NCBI RefSeq assembly: GCF_014287675.1
Contig: NZ_JACOPQ010000009.1
Span: forward strand, 1 to 64,000
Origin: Lawsonibacter faecis
GTDB taxonomy: Bacteria; Bacillota; Clostridia; Oscillospirales; Oscillospiraceae
Length of the DNA: 64,000 nucleotides
Direction of reading: 5' to 3'
The notes below the pieces were generated by a model. It saw only the letters and a program-made list of their open reading frames with translations, was not told the DNA's origin and searched no databases. A program made the translations under genes and the position numbers. This document shows positions 1 to 8,271 of the stretch, one piece after another (the stretch's first letter is position 1; every line of letters begins with the position of its first letter).

Positions 1-119
1 AGGACCATCGCCCCGCCCTCCTTGCAGAAGTCGTTGAGCATATCCACTATGACCAGCGCCGCGTCCTTTACCTCAAAGTTCTTGCCGTCGTCCACAAAAT
101 GTTCTGCAAAGCCTTTCAT
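1..119 (-). CDS. Isochorismatase-family cysteine hydrolase (N-terminus only)
   Basis: Only the first 39 codons lie in the window; the gene runs off the left edge. The translation begins MKGFAEHFVDDGK and continues with ALVIVDMLNDF. That hydrophobic strand ending in an Asp followed by DF is the usual start of isochorismatase/nicotinamidase-like hydrolases, where this Asp belongs to the Cys-Asp-Lys catalytic set. The ATG is at 117-119 with a GGAGG ribosome site just upstream (about 121-131). The substrate cannot be told from so little sequence. The promoter at 231-261 suggests control by a MerR-type activator. Confidence 0.72.
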   Translation of the reverse strand, partial: MKGFAEHFVDDGKNFEVKDAALVIVDMLNDFCKEGGAMV

Positions 120-230
120 GCCTTTTCCTCCGTTCAGTCAGTCGGCCCGCTCCCTCCGCGGACAGGCGCCGCGCTTCCCGCATCCGGCCCCGCCCGGTAT
201 CGGTTGCCGTCCTCTGTTCCTTCTAATCAT

Positions 231-261
231 AGCATAAACCCTCCCCTTAGGGTAATGTCAA
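231..261 (-). promoter_or_regulatory. MerR-type promoter with 19-bp spacer
   Basis: On the minus strand TTGACA (256-261) is separated from TATGCT (231-236) by 19 bp. Inside the spacer lies the inverted repeat ACCCT-N6-AGGGT (238-242 and 249-253). An over-long 19-20 bp spacer with a central dyad is the signature of promoters that MerR-family activators untwist. The regulator gene is not in view. The start codon served is about 110 bp downstream. Confidence 0.6.
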
Positions 262-446
262 GAATTACTTGTGTAATTTATACATATAATTCGTTTCTGA
301 GCGTTCATTTTTGTGCTTAATTTCGTGAACCCATTGTATTTCAACCGTTTCCGGTTTTTGGACACTCCACCCGGAACGCGGCATTTCCACCCCTTAACGC
401 AGCCGCGGCCCGTCTTTTGGCCACAAGTTCCCGCCCCATAAAGGCA

Positions 447-482
447 CGGCCGGACGCGAAAAAACGCGTCCGGCCGATTTTT
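447..482. terminator. Strong hairpin, probable terminator
   Basis: A perfect 12-bp stem (447-458 with 465-476) closes a six-A loop and is followed on the plus strand by ATTTTT. It lies just downstream of the peptidase gene ending at 528. The T-tract on the minus strand is weaker, so direction is uncertain. The rest of 262-446 shows nothing else I can support. Confidence 0.55.
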
Positions 483-527
483 CTGTGAGCGCAAAATTTT
501 TGGCATGCCGTTTGATGGCAAAACTGT

Positions 528-2228
528 TTACACTAATTTCGCCGGGTCCACCGACTCCAGCCAGGCCACCGCGGCGGCGGACACGGTGCGCAGCGCATTG
601 TCGCCGAAGGGTGTGTCCAGTCCGGCGGAGGCCATCAGGCCGTTGAAGGTCTCGGTACCCGCCAGCCGCACCAGGGCGAGGTAGCGCCGCCAGGCTGAAT
701 CCCGGTCGGCCTGCATGGCGGCCCAGAACTCCAGCGCCGCCGTCTGAGCCAGGCAGTAGTCGATATAGTAGAAGGGCCGCTCGTAGATATGCATCTGCCG
801 CTGCCAGCCGTGGGCGTCGCCGTAGAAGGGGATCTCACCCAGCTTCATCCATGGCATGTAAGTTCCCAGCAGTTCCTTCCAGATTCCGTGCCGCCGGGCG
901 GGAGTCATGTCGGGATTTTCAAAGACGATGTGCTGGAAGTGGTCCACCATGGTGCCGTAGGGGATGAAGGTCAGCGCGTCGGAGAGGTGCTTATAGCGGA
1001 ATTTGTCCGCGTCGGGGCCGAAGAAGCCCTCCGCCCAGGGCCAGGCGAAAAACTCCATGGACATGGAGTGGATCTCGCAGGACTCCAGGGTGGGGCTGCG
1101 GTTCTCCAGGGGCACCATATCCCGGGCAGTGTAAGCCGCGAAGGCGTGGCCCGCCTCGTGGGTGATGACCTCCACGTCCCCCTGAGTGCCGTTGAAGTTG
1201 GCGAAGATAAAGGGACTTTGGTAGTCGGGAATCTCGGTGCAGTACCCGCCTCCGGACTTGCCCGTACGGGAGAGCACGTCCATCAACTCGTTTTCCAGCA
1301 TAAAGTCGATAAACTCCGCCGTCTCGGGGGACAGCTCATGGTAGAACTTCCGGCCCATCTCCAGGATATCCCCGGCGTCTCCCCGGGGCGCGGCGTTGCC
1401 GCCCCGGTAGAAGAGGGCGTTGTCCGCGAAGTTCAGAGGGTACTCCTTCCCCAGCCGCCCGGCCTGGAGGCGCACCACCCGGTCCGCCACGGGCACCAGA
1501 TACTTCACCACCGCCGAGCGGAACTTCTCCACATCCCCCTGCGTATAGCAGTTTCGGCCCATGCGGTAGTAGCCCAGCTCAATATAGTTCTCATAGCCCA
1601 TCTTCCGCGCCTGGGCGGTGCGGACCTTCACAAGCCGGTCGTAGAGGGCGTCCAGCTCCTCCCCCTTCTCCTGATAGAAGCGGCCCTCGGCCTCCCAGGC
1701 CGCGCGGCGGCGTGAATCGTCGGGGTCCTGCTTGAAGGGGGTGAGCTGGGAGAGGGTATACACACCGCCCTCAAAGGGAATTTGGGCCGAGGCGATGAGG
1801 TTGTTGTACTCAATGACCAGGGCGTTCTCCTCCTGCAGCTCGGCCACAATGGCGGGGTCGAAGGTCTTGAGCGCGATCTCCAGGTCCAGGAACATCAGCG
1901 CGCCGTACCTGGCCTCGAACTCACCCCGGTAGGGGGAGGCGAGCAGCGCCTTCTGCCAGCCCTGTTCCGCCTCCTTCAGCAGGGGCGTCTGCTCGGCAAG
2001 CAGCCGGACCTCCCCATCGTAGAACTCGTCCCTGGTGTCGATGGTGTGGCGGACATAGGAGATGGCGTCGGCGGTCAGCAGGGCGCTCTCCACCGCCTGC
2101 ATTCCCAGGAACGCCGCGTCGGCGGCGGCAAAATCCGCCGCGCCTTTCAGCTGCGCCGTATACGCCGTAATCGTGGCCCTGACCGCCTCAAAATCCGGGC
2201 GGATATACTGCATCTCGGAAAATTTCAT
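528..2228 (-). CDS. M3 family oligoendopeptidase (PepF-like)
   Basis: A 566-residue cytosolic zinc metallopeptidase that should cut short peptides. The zinc motif HEAGH is at residues 357-361, and a downstream Glu near 385 (ESCEIHSMSMEFF) fits the third zinc ligand of the M3 family. The N-terminal half is the long helical region usual for M3 oligoendopeptidases, and the length is typical of the clade. There is no signal peptide. The ATG is preceded by a GGAGG-type site (about 2231-2238). The gene stands alone on the minus strand with a hairpin downstream. Family assignment is firm; exact peptide preference is not visible. Confidence 0.93.
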   Translation of the reverse strand: MKFSEMQYIRPDFEAVRATITAYTAQLKGAADFAAADAAFLGMQAVESALLTADAISYVRHTIDTRDEFYDGEVRLLAEQTPLLKEAEQGWQKALLASPYRGEFEARYGALMFLDLEIALKTFDPAIVAELQEENALVIEYNNLIASAQIPFEGGVYTLSQLTPFKQDPDDSRRRAAWEAEGRFYQEKGEELDALYDRLVKVRTAQARKMGYENYIELGYYRMGRNCYTQGDVEKFRSAVVKYLVPVADRVVRLQAGRLGKEYPLNFADNALFYRGGNAAPRGDAGDILEMGRKFYHELSPETAEFIDFMLENELMDVLSRTGKSGGGYCTEIPDYQSPFIFANFNGTQGDVEVITHEAGHAFAAYTARDMVPLENRSPTLESCEIHSMSMEFFAWPWAEGFFGPDADKFRYKHLSDALTFIPYGTMVDHFQHIVFENPDMTPARRHGIWKELLGTYMPWMKLGEIPFYGDAHGWQRQMHIYERPFYYIDYCLAQTAALEFWAAMQADRDSAWRRYLALVRLAGTETFNGLMASAGLDTPFGDNALRTVSAAAVAWLESVDPAKLV

Positions 2229-2301
2229 ATGGTTTCCTCCTTCAGTGAAAAAAATGAATTTGCATACGCAGCACGGCGGGAGTATCCGGCCGTCTCCGCC
2301 G

Positions 2302-3189
2302 TCAGAAAAACGTCAGCTGCCTGTCGCCGTAGCCCTTCTGGTAGGCGGAGACGATGTGCTTCATCTCGCACAGCAGCCCCAGCTCCCCGCACCTTGCGGA
2401 AAAGCGCTCCCAGAGGCGCCGGGCGTTGGGACTGGCACAGCGGTAGCGGTCGCCGTACTGCCGGAGATACCGGGCGGACAGGTTTTCCCCCGGAAAGAGC
2501 CGGTCCAGCTGGGCCAGAAAGTGACTCCTCTGGCCGCCCCGCATGGTCATGCCAAAGGCGGGGTAGACGAATTTTGCCCCCGCCTCCGCCGCCGCCTCCG
2601 CCACTGCGAGGACGCTGCCCACGCTGTCCTCCAGGAAGGGGAGCACCGGCATGAGGAGGACCCCCGCGAAAATGCCCGCGTCGGAGAGCGCCCCGACGGC
2701 CGCCAGCCGCCGGGTGGGGGACGGAGCCCGGGGCTCGATTTTCGCGGCCAGGGCGTCGTCCGTGGTGGTAACGGTGATTTTGCAGATCACCGGCGAGTGG
2801 GCCCGGATAAACTGCAGTAAGTCGATATCCCGTACGATGAGGTCGCTCTTGGTGGCGATGGCCACGCCGAACTGGTACGCATCGATTAGCTCCAGGGCAT
2901 GCCGGGTCAGCTTCAGCTCCTCTTCAAAGGGGTTGTAGGGGTCGGACATGGAGCCGGTGCCGATGATGCCCGGCTTCACCTTGCGCTGGAGGTCGTCCCG
3001 GATGATGGCCAGGGCGTTCTCCTTGGCCCGCACCCGGTCGAACTCCTCCACGCCGTAGCATTCGCTGCGGCTGTCGCAATAGATGCAGCCGTGGCAGCAC
3101 CCCTTATAGATATTCATGGTGTGGTCGGTCCCGAACCACGCGGTGGACTGATTGCGCAGGACCAGATGCTTTGCGGGGATGTACTCCAC
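2302..3189 (-). CDS. Radical SAM protein of the SPL/Rv2578c-like group
   Basis: The start chosen is GTG at 3187-3189, behind an AGGGAGGG ribosome site; the longer in-frame extension upstream is not supported. This gives 295 residues. The cluster motif Cys31-x3-Cys35-x2-Cys38 (KGCCHGCIYCDSR) binds the 4Fe-4S cluster used for radical SAM chemistry. The following region (IGTGSMSDPYNPFE, KLTRHALELI, ATKSDLIVRD) matches the spore-photoproduct-lyase-related proteins often annotated as SPL family or Rv2578c-like. Real spore photoproduct lyase differs in length and N-terminus, so DNA repair is possible but not shown. It is transcribed alone. Confidence 0.85.
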   Translation of the reverse strand: MEYIPAKHLVLRNQSTAWFGTDHTMNIYKGCCHGCIYCDSRSECYGVEEFDRVRAKENALAIIRDDLQRKVKPGIIGTGSMSDPYNPFEEELKLTRHALELIDAYQFGVAIATKSDLIVRDIDLLQFIRAHSPVICKITVTTTDDALAAKIEPRAPSPTRRLAAVGALSDAGIFAGVLLMPVLPFLEDSVGSVLAVAEAAAEAGAKFVYPAFGMTMRGGQRSHFLAQLDRLFPGENLSARYLRQYGDRYRCASPNARRLWERFSARCGELGLLCEMKHIVSAYQKGYGDRQLTFF

Positions 3190-3223
3190 AGCCGTCCCTC
3201 CCTGCGGTTGATTCAATGACTCT

Positions 3224-3252
3224 ATGATACCATATCGACGGGCCGGCGTAAA
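3224..3252 (-). promoter_or_regulatory. Sigma-A-type promoter for the radical SAM gene
   Basis: On the minus strand TTTACG (3247-3252), a 17-bp spacer and TATCAT (3224-3229) lie about 35 bp upstream of the GTG start. Confidence 0.5.
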
Positions 3253-3374
3253 CTTTTTCGGCGGCCACTTCTCTCCGCTTCCGTTTTTTCCTATCTGTTT
3301 TGCCCGGCGGGCCTCACATTTATAAATAGAAAGACCATCCCCGTCCACCGGGGAAACAGGAAGGGAGCATCAAT

Positions 3375-3767
3375 ATGGGAAAAAATCTTGAGATCGTGCA
3401 GAAATCCTACGCGCGCGGGAAGGCCGGGGATATGCCCGGCCTGGTGGCGGATCTGGCGGAGTTCGGCTCCTGGACCGAGATGGAGGGCGCGCCCTACGGC
3501 GGCACCTACATCGGCCCCAGAGAGGTGCTGGAGCAGGTTTTCGACCCCATGGGCCGGGCCTGGGACCCCTTCGCCTGCCAGCCCGAGGAATTTGCGGAGT
3601 GCGGGGACACCGTGCTCATGACCGGCTGGTACTTTGGCAAGAACCGCAAGACCCAGAAGGAGTTTCGCTGCCGTGTGGCCCATGTGTGGAAGTTGAAGGA
3701 CGGTAAAATTGTCAATTTCGAGCAGTTCACCGATACCCGGGTCATCGCCGACGTTATGGAGGGCTGA
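3375..3767 (+). CDS. SnoaL-like (NTF2-fold) protein
   Basis: A 130-residue cytosolic protein. The pattern MGKNLEIVQKSYARGKAGDMPGL, then a mid-region with FDPMGRAWDPF and a C-terminal HVWKLKDGKIVNFEQFTDT strand, is typical of SnoaL-like or ketosteroid-isomerase-related NTF2-fold proteins. These are small alpha+beta cone domains that either isomerise small molecules or simply bind them. AGGAAGGGAG sits just upstream of the ATG. It is monocistronic, followed by a strong bidirectional terminator. No substrate can be proposed. Confidence 0.8.
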   Translation: MGKNLEIVQKSYARGKAGDMPGLVADLAEFGSWTEMEGAPYGGTYIGPREVLEQVFDPMGRAWDPFACQPEEFAECGDTVLMTGWYFGKNRKTQKEFRCRVAHVWKLKDGKIVNFEQFTDTRVIADVMEG

Positions 3768-3877
3768 GCCACAGGAGGCGCAGCATCCGGTTTGCAGCGT
3801 GAAAACAATCGGCCTGGGACCGCGTCCGCCGTCAGCGCGGTCATTTTTATCCTGCGGCCTATCTTTATTTAAATATC

Positions 3878-3915
3878 AAATGAAAGCCCGCGTCTTCTGA
3901 CGCGGGCTTTCATTT
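3878..3915. terminator. Bidirectional intrinsic terminator
   Basis: A perfect 17-bp stem (3878-3894 and 3899-3915) with a TTCT loop and A/T tracts at both feet lies between two convergent genes, so it can serve both. Confidence 0.85.
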
Positions 3916-3928
3916 GATTCCGTCGGTT

Positions 3929-5878
3929 TTACTGTTTCAGCAAAACGGTACAGGAGTCCTGGTCCCAGTCCACATCCAGTCCGAATTGCTCGGAGAAGAA
4001 GCGGATGGGGACGTAGGTGCGGCCGCGGAGCACCTCGCTGGGGGCCTCCAGGGCGCAGGCCTCGCCGTTCACTTCGGCCCTTGCTGAGCCTATCTCCACG
4101 CGGACGGTCACGCCGTCCCGAGTGCATACGGCAAGGTCCCGGCCGTCCTCATTCACCCACTCCACCGTGAAGCCCAGGGCCTCGGAGATATTGCGCAAAG
4201 GGACCATCACCCGCTGGTTTTTGGCGTAGGGCGGGTCGTCGAAGGAGATATACGCCCCGTCCAGGGTGGCATAGCATCTGTCCCCCGGGAACGCCGCCGC
4301 AATGGCGGCGTCTATATCGGCGTTTATATAGGAAACCTCCTTCTCATTCAACACGCTGGAACCGTCGCCGCCTACGGCCATAAGACGCAGCTGCATACCG
4401 TCCCGGCCAGGGTAGGCTTCCATCCGGCCGTAGGGCACCGGAATAATATCCTGATACGGGGGAATCGTGTCCAGCGGCGTAAAGTAAACGCCGTCGTCGC
4501 TCACCAGGAGACTGCCGCCCTCCAGCCGCAGGACGTATCCGCCCGCATACACGCCGCCCTCCAGAGGCGGTTTTTTGAGGCTGCCGGCCTCGACCGGGAT
4601 GGACTCCAAATCGGTCTCCTCCCAACGCTCCCCGTCCTCGGAGGCAAAGACGGCCGGGGCGGACAAGCCGCTGTCCGGGTCCGTGGCCTGCACCTGGGCG
4701 TAGCAGATCCCGCCGTGGCACCCGACCCGCAGGACCTTGCTGCCAAAATCGTACTGCCTCACCTGGTCGTAGTTCTCATCCAGGAAGAAGACCTTGGTGT
4801 TGGCAGCGCTCTCGGCGTACAGGTCCGGGCCGAAGTGCGCCACATCCTGACAGACCAGATATTCCGTGCCGGTCCAGACGAATTGTAGCTCCCGCCTCCC
4901 CTCCAGCGAGACGCTCGTCCAGCAGTCCGCGCTCTCCAGCAGCCAGTCCCTGTCGCCCACGCTGAACCAGTGGAGGCCGTCCACCGTGGCAAGGCTGTCA
5001 CGCTGGTATGCGCCTATCCGGACGAAGCCCCGCCCGGTGGAGGCAAAATAAGGATGGGCCCTCATGCCGGTTGTTCCCTCCGAGAAGCTCACCTCCTCGC
5101 CGTCGGGCACCTGCGTCCAGTTGACTCCGTCATAGGAGCAGCGCCCCCGTCCCATCCCGCGGCTGTTGACCTCCTGCTGAAGAATGACAGTCCCGTCGCT
5201 GTAGAACCTCCGATAGACAATACCCGGCCCCTCGAAATTGTTCTCCCAGTCTGCACGGGTAAAGCTGTGCTCCACGCCGTCCACGGCGGCGTAGCCCGTA
5301 CCGTTCTCATAGCGGATGGACTGCACCTCGCCGTCAAAGGCCACGGAGCTGAGGATCGTATAATTCTCGTCCAAAACCGTGACCAGCCTGTTGCGGGGGT
5401 TGGGCGGTCTCATATTGTGGGTCTGCCGGGGATCGCCCTGGATGCTCTGGCGCATCAGGTACTCGGTCCCGGTCCAGAGGAGCTGATAGCTTCCGCCGCA
5501 CAGTCCGTTGGTGATATAGCCGGCGTTCTCCTCAAACCACGGCTGATTAATGATTTTCATCTGCGTCCAGAGCTTTCCGTCATCGGAGGTATAGGCGAAC
5601 TTGCACTGGTAGCCGGTGAGAAAGTAGTCCCGGCCGGTGTACTGAACGTCCTGAATATCCGTGAGGCCGGTGTCGTAAACATAACCGTCGGCCAGGTACC
5701 AGGATTTTCCCCGGTCGCTGGACCAGAGCAGCCGCAGGGTGTCCGCCTCCCGCTGTGTTCCCACCCAGACAGGGCCGTCTTTGGTCAGGATATTCACATC
5801 ACCCTCCGCCGCCAGGGCGGGAGAGGCACAGAGAAGCAGGGCGAGGGTCAGGAGCAGCGGGAAAATCCGTTTATACAT
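3929..5878 (-). CDS. Secreted protein with C-terminal copper-amine-oxidase-N domain
   Basis: The ATG at 5876-5878 follows GGAGG and starts a clear Sec signal peptide (MYKRIFPLLLTLALLLCASPALA), giving 649 residues; the longer frame upstream is not used. The body repeats short WTGTEYLV/DGKLWTQ-type strands, resembling the blades of exo-sialidase/BNR-like beta-propellers. The last 90 residues (MVPLRNISEALGFTV, TYVPIRFFSEQFGLDV) are a copper amine oxidase N-terminal-like domain, an extracellular module common in Firmicutes and, despite its name, not evidence of oxidase activity. It is probably exported and wall-associated. The function is unknown. Confidence 0.82.
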   Translation of the reverse strand: MYKRIFPLLLTLALLLCASPALAAEGDVNILTKDGPVWVGTQREADTLRLLWSSDRGKSWYLADGYVYDTGLTDIQDVQYTGRDYFLTGYQCKFAYTSDDGKLWTQMKIINQPWFEENAGYITNGLCGGSYQLLWTGTEYLMRQSIQGDPRQTHNMRPPNPRNRLVTVLDENYTILSSVAFDGEVQSIRYENGTGYAAVDGVEHSFTRADWENNFEGPGIVYRRFYSDGTVILQQEVNSRGMGRGRCSYDGVNWTQVPDGEEVSFSEGTTGMRAHPYFASTGRGFVRIGAYQRDSLATVDGLHWFSVGDRDWLLESADCWTSVSLEGRRELQFVWTGTEYLVCQDVAHFGPDLYAESAANTKVFFLDENYDQVRQYDFGSKVLRVGCHGGICYAQVQATDPDSGLSAPAVFASEDGERWEETDLESIPVEAGSLKKPPLEGGVYAGGYVLRLEGGSLLVSDDGVYFTPLDTIPPYQDIIPVPYGRMEAYPGRDGMQLRLMAVGGDGSSVLNEKEVSYINADIDAAIAAAFPGDRCYATLDGAYISFDDPPYAKNQRVMVPLRNISEALGFTVEWVNEDGRDLAVCTRDGVTVRVEIGSARAEVNGEACALEAPSEVLRGRTYVPIRFFSEQFGLDVDWDQDSCTVLLKQ

Positions 5879-5927
5879 ATTAATTACCTCCCATTTGGCA
5901 CACAGCGGGAACGGACAGAGGGGACGG

Positions 5928-5955
5928 CGGCAGGGGCGGAGCCCTGCCCTGCGGC
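5928..5955. repeat. Short GC-rich palindromic repeat, copy 1
   Basis: GGCGGCAGGGGCGG followed by its near-complement GCCCTGCCCTGCG recurs almost unchanged at 8737-8764. Both copies sit between genes. It looks like a REP-type hairpin repeat, judged on two copies only. Confidence 0.45.
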
Positions 5956-6029
5956 GTGGTGCACATGACGGGTTGTGAAGCGGCAGCGGCAATGCGCCTG
6001 TACAGCGGAACTTCCGCAGAAAAGCGGGA

Positions 6030-6052
6030 GGCCCGGCCTGAAAGGCCGGGCC
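6030..6052 (-). terminator. Possible terminator hairpin after the glycosyltransferase gene
   Basis: A 10-bp perfect GC stem (6030-6039 and 6043-6052) closes a 3-nt loop. The U-tract on the minus strand is poor, so this may instead be an mRNA-protecting hairpin. Confidence 0.45.
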
Positions 6053-6115
6053 GGGTGGAGCGGGCGGCGGCGCGCCCTACATGGTAGTATCGGTTCTGAG
6101 CCGGGAAACGTTACA

Positions 6116-7066
6116 CTATTTTTCGTCCAGCACGTCCTCAATAAGGAAGCGGGGGCGGCCCTTGGTCTCCAGATAGATCTTGCCGATATACTCGCCGATG
6201 ACCCCCAGGGAGAGGAGTATCAGCCCGCCGATGGCCCAGACCGAGCACATGACGCTGGCCCAGCCCAGGATGGTATGCCCCATGGCCCAGCGGACGATGG
6301 AGTAGACCAGCATGGCGATGGCGATGATAAAAATCAGGAAGCCCAGCATGGTGATATACCGGATGGGCTTGGTGGAGAGGCTCGTGATGCCCTCCATGGC
6401 GAAGGAGAGCATCTTTTTGAGGGGGTACTTGCTCTCCCCGGCGAAGCGCTCTCCCCGCTCATACTCCACGGTGGTGGTGGTATAGCCGATCATGGGTACG
6501 ATGCCCCGGAGGAAGAGATTGACCTCCCTGAACTCGCTGAGACCCTCCAGGGCCCGGCGGGACAGAAGGCGGTAGTCCGCGTGGTTGAAGACGGTCTCCG
6601 CACCCAGAAAGTTCATCACCCGGTAAAAGCCCTCTGCGGTGAAGCGCTTGAAAAAGGTGTCCTTCTCACGGGAGGAGCGCACGCCGTAGACAATGTCGCA
6701 CCCGGCATGGAACTTGTCCACCATGGCGTCCACCGCATCCACGTCGTCCTGAAGGTCGGCATCCATGGAGATAGCCATGTCGCACAGGTCCTTCGCCGTC
6801 ATCAGCCCCGCCAGCAGGGCGTTCTGGTGGCCCCGGTTGCGGGTCAGGTTCACGCCGGAAAAGATATGGTCGGCGGCGTGAAGTTGGGCAATCAGCTCCC
6901 AGGTGCGGTCCCTGGAGCCGTCGTTGACGAACATGATTCTGCTGTCCCTGGAGATTTTGCCCGCGCCCACCAGGCTCTCCATCTTGGCCTTCAGGCGCTT
7001 GGAGGTCTCGGGCAGGACCTCCTCCTCGTTGTAGCACGGGACGACGATATAGAGTATGTCATTCAT
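6116..7066 (-). CDS. Family 2 glycosyltransferase, GtrB/DPM1-like
   Basis: The ATG at 7064-7066 lies behind GGAGGAAAATCAAAGG; a TTG further upstream is less likely. The 316-residue protein has an N-terminal GT-A domain (IVVPCYNEEEVLP near residue 10, then the metal/donor motif MDADLQDD) and two C-terminal membrane helices (LGFLIFIIAIAMLVYSIV and VWAIGGLILLSLGVIGEYIG). This is the architecture of undecaprenyl-phosphate glycosyltransferases such as GtrB, which load a sugar onto a lipid carrier at the inner face of the membrane. The start overlaps the stop of the XRE regulator gene by 8 bp, so the two are translated from one mRNA. Which sugar is moved is unknown. Confidence 0.88.
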   Translation of the reverse strand: MNDILYIVVPCYNEEEVLPETSKRLKAKMESLVGAGKISRDSRIMFVNDGSRDRTWELIAQLHAADHIFSGVNLTRNRGHQNALLAGLMTAKDLCDMAISMDADLQDDVDAVDAMVDKFHAGCDIVYGVRSSREKDTFFKRFTAEGFYRVMNFLGAETVFNHADYRLLSRRALEGLSEFREVNLFLRGIVPMIGYTTTTVEYERGERFAGESKYPLKKMLSFAMEGITSLSTKPIRYITMLGFLIFIIAIAMLVYSIVRWAMGHTILGWASVMCSVWAIGGLILLSLGVIGEYIGKIYLETKGRPRFLIEDVLDEK

Positions 7067-7262
7067 CCTTTGATTTTCCTCCAAACATCGGGATTTCCAA
7101 CGCCCCGCAGATGCGTATCAGCACATCGAGGGAGGGTTTTTTACGTCCGCTTTCGATCTCTGCAATAAAGGGCTGGGAGACCTCCACCAGCTTCGCCAGC
7201 GTCCCCTGGCTAATCCCCTTTTTTACCCGTGTTTCCCGGATTAATGTCTTATAGTCGGTCAT
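7059..7262 (-). CDS. Small XRE-family HTH regulator
   Basis: A 67-residue protein that is little more than one Cro/CI-type helix-turn-helix: TLIRETRVKKGISQGTLAKLVEVSQPFIAEIESGRKKPSL. The ATG at 7260-7262 is preceded by AGAGG; a GTG three codons earlier would overlap that site. It overlaps the glycosyltransferase start by 8 bp, so it probably senses or tunes expression of that gene as well as its own. Palindromic AGCTAT-type sites lie over its promoter. Confidence 0.85.
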   Translation of the reverse strand: MTDYKTLIRETRVKKGISQGTLAKLVEVSQPFIAEIESGRKKPSLDVLIRICGALEIPMFGGKSKDE

Positions 7263-7284
7263 ATGTTTCACCTCTTACCGCTAT

Positions 7285-7328
7285 TATAGCTGATAGCAAT
7301 ACCCTTTTCATCAATAGCTTTTAGCTAT
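7285..7328 (-). promoter_or_regulatory. XRE gene promoter with two operator-like sites
   Basis: A TATAAT-type -10 (read on the minus strand from about 7283-7288) sits beside TATAGCTGATAGCAAT (7285-7300). Upstream lies the palindrome ATAGCT-TTT-AGCTAT (7314-7328). Two related half-site pairs flanking a promoter suggest autorepression by the XRE protein. The -35 is poor. Confidence 0.45.
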
Positions 7329-7439
7329 CTGCTTTTGCCTGTGCGGGGAAATCCTCGGCGCCGACGAGGAGTACCGCCGCCTGGAAAAGGAGTGCGGGGA
7401 CTTGTGGGCGCGCTGGACGAATTCCCCCGGGAATAAAAA

Positions 7440-7460
7440 AGGCCGCCCACAGGGCGGCCT
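7440..7460 (-). terminator. Terminator of the spoIIA operon
   Basis: The stem AGGCCGCCC/GGGCGGCCT (7440-7448 and 7452-7460) is followed on the minus strand by TTTTTTATT. The remaining 7329-7436 has one open plus-strand frame with no start codon, reading EEYRRLEKECGDLWARW, which may be a gene relic. Confidence 0.8.
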
Positions 7461-7564
7461 GGGAAACGATTGGATGGCTCGCCGCACACGGACGGGTCAC
7501 AGCGGCGCTGCGGCAGGGCGAAGGGGCGGAGCGCAGAACACTGCCGGGGCGGCCTGCGGCGGCG

Positions 7565-8269
7565 CTACTCCTCCAGCTTTCGCCGCAGGTGCTCCATGGC
7601 CTTTTTCTCAATGCGGGAGACCTGGACCTGGCTGACTCCCAGAACACGGGCGGTCCTGTCCTGGGTCAGGTTTTTGAAATACCGCAGGAGCACCACGCTC
7701 CGCTCCCGCTCGGGCAGGTCGTCGATGGCGGCCCGGAGGGCCACCCGCTCCACAATGCCATCCTCCATGCCCTCGGTGCCCAGGACGCTCTCAAGGGTGA
7801 AGCCGTCCCCGGTCTCCATCTGGAGGGAGGCCACCGGGGCGTTGGCCTCCTCTGCGGCGGCGATCTCCTCCACCTCCAGACCGGTCTCCTCCGAGAGCTC
7901 TGAGAGGGACGGCTCCCGCCCCAGCTCCGCCTGGAGCCGGTCCCGGGCGGTGCGGATGCTGCCCGCCCGCTCCTTAAGGCCCCGGCTCACCTTCACCGCG
8001 CCGTCATCCCGGAGGAAGCGGCGGATTTCGCCGGCTATTTTGGGCACGGCATAGGTGGAAAACTGACAGCCGAAAGCGGGGTCGAAGCCCCGGACCGCCT
8101 TGAGAAAGCCCATGCAGCCGAGCTGATAGAGGTCGTCGGGGTCCACGCCCCGGCCGTAGTACCGGCGCACAATGCTCCAGATGAGGCCCGCGTTCTCCTC
8201 CATCATCCGCTCACAGGCGTCGTTGTCCCCCTGCCGGGCCGCGTCCAGCAGGGACAGGGTATCCGGCAT
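7565..8269 (-). CDS. sigF: RNA polymerase sigma-F (SpoIIAC)
   Basis: A 234-residue sigma-70-family factor with region 2 (GLIWSIVRRYYGRGVDPDDLYQLGCMGFLKAV), region 3 and region 4 (LSQVQ-type HTH: ARVLGVSQVQVSRIEKKAMEHL). In endospore formers sigma-F is the first forespore-specific sigma factor, held inactive by SpoIIAB. The identity rests on both sequence and position: it is the third gene after spoIIAA and spoIIAB, with only 2 bp between it and spoIIAB. A terminator follows at once, so no spoVA genes are attached here. Length is close to that of other SigF proteins (about 255). Confidence 0.96.
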   Translation of the reverse strand: MPDTLSLLDAARQGDNDACERMMEENAGLIWSIVRRYYGRGVDPDDLYQLGCMGFLKAVRGFDPAFGCQFSTYAVPKIAGEIRRFLRDDGAVKVSRGLKERAGSIRTARDRLQAELGREPSLSELSEETGLEVEEIAAAEEANAPVASLQMETGDGFTLESVLGTEGMEDGIVERVALRAAIDDLPERERSVVLLRYFKNLTQDRTARVLGVSQVQVSRIEKKAMEHLRRKLEE

Positions 8270-8271
8270 GG

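Noticed and set aside
258..521. 87-codon frame on the minus strand between the isochorismatase-like and peptidase genes
   Set aside because: It runs through the terminator-like hairpin at 447-482 and has no ribosome site or recognisable family.
7329..7436. Plus-strand coding relic (EEYRRLEKECGDLWARW)
   Set aside because: The composition looks protein-like, but there is no start codon, ribosome site or family match, and it runs into the sigF terminator.
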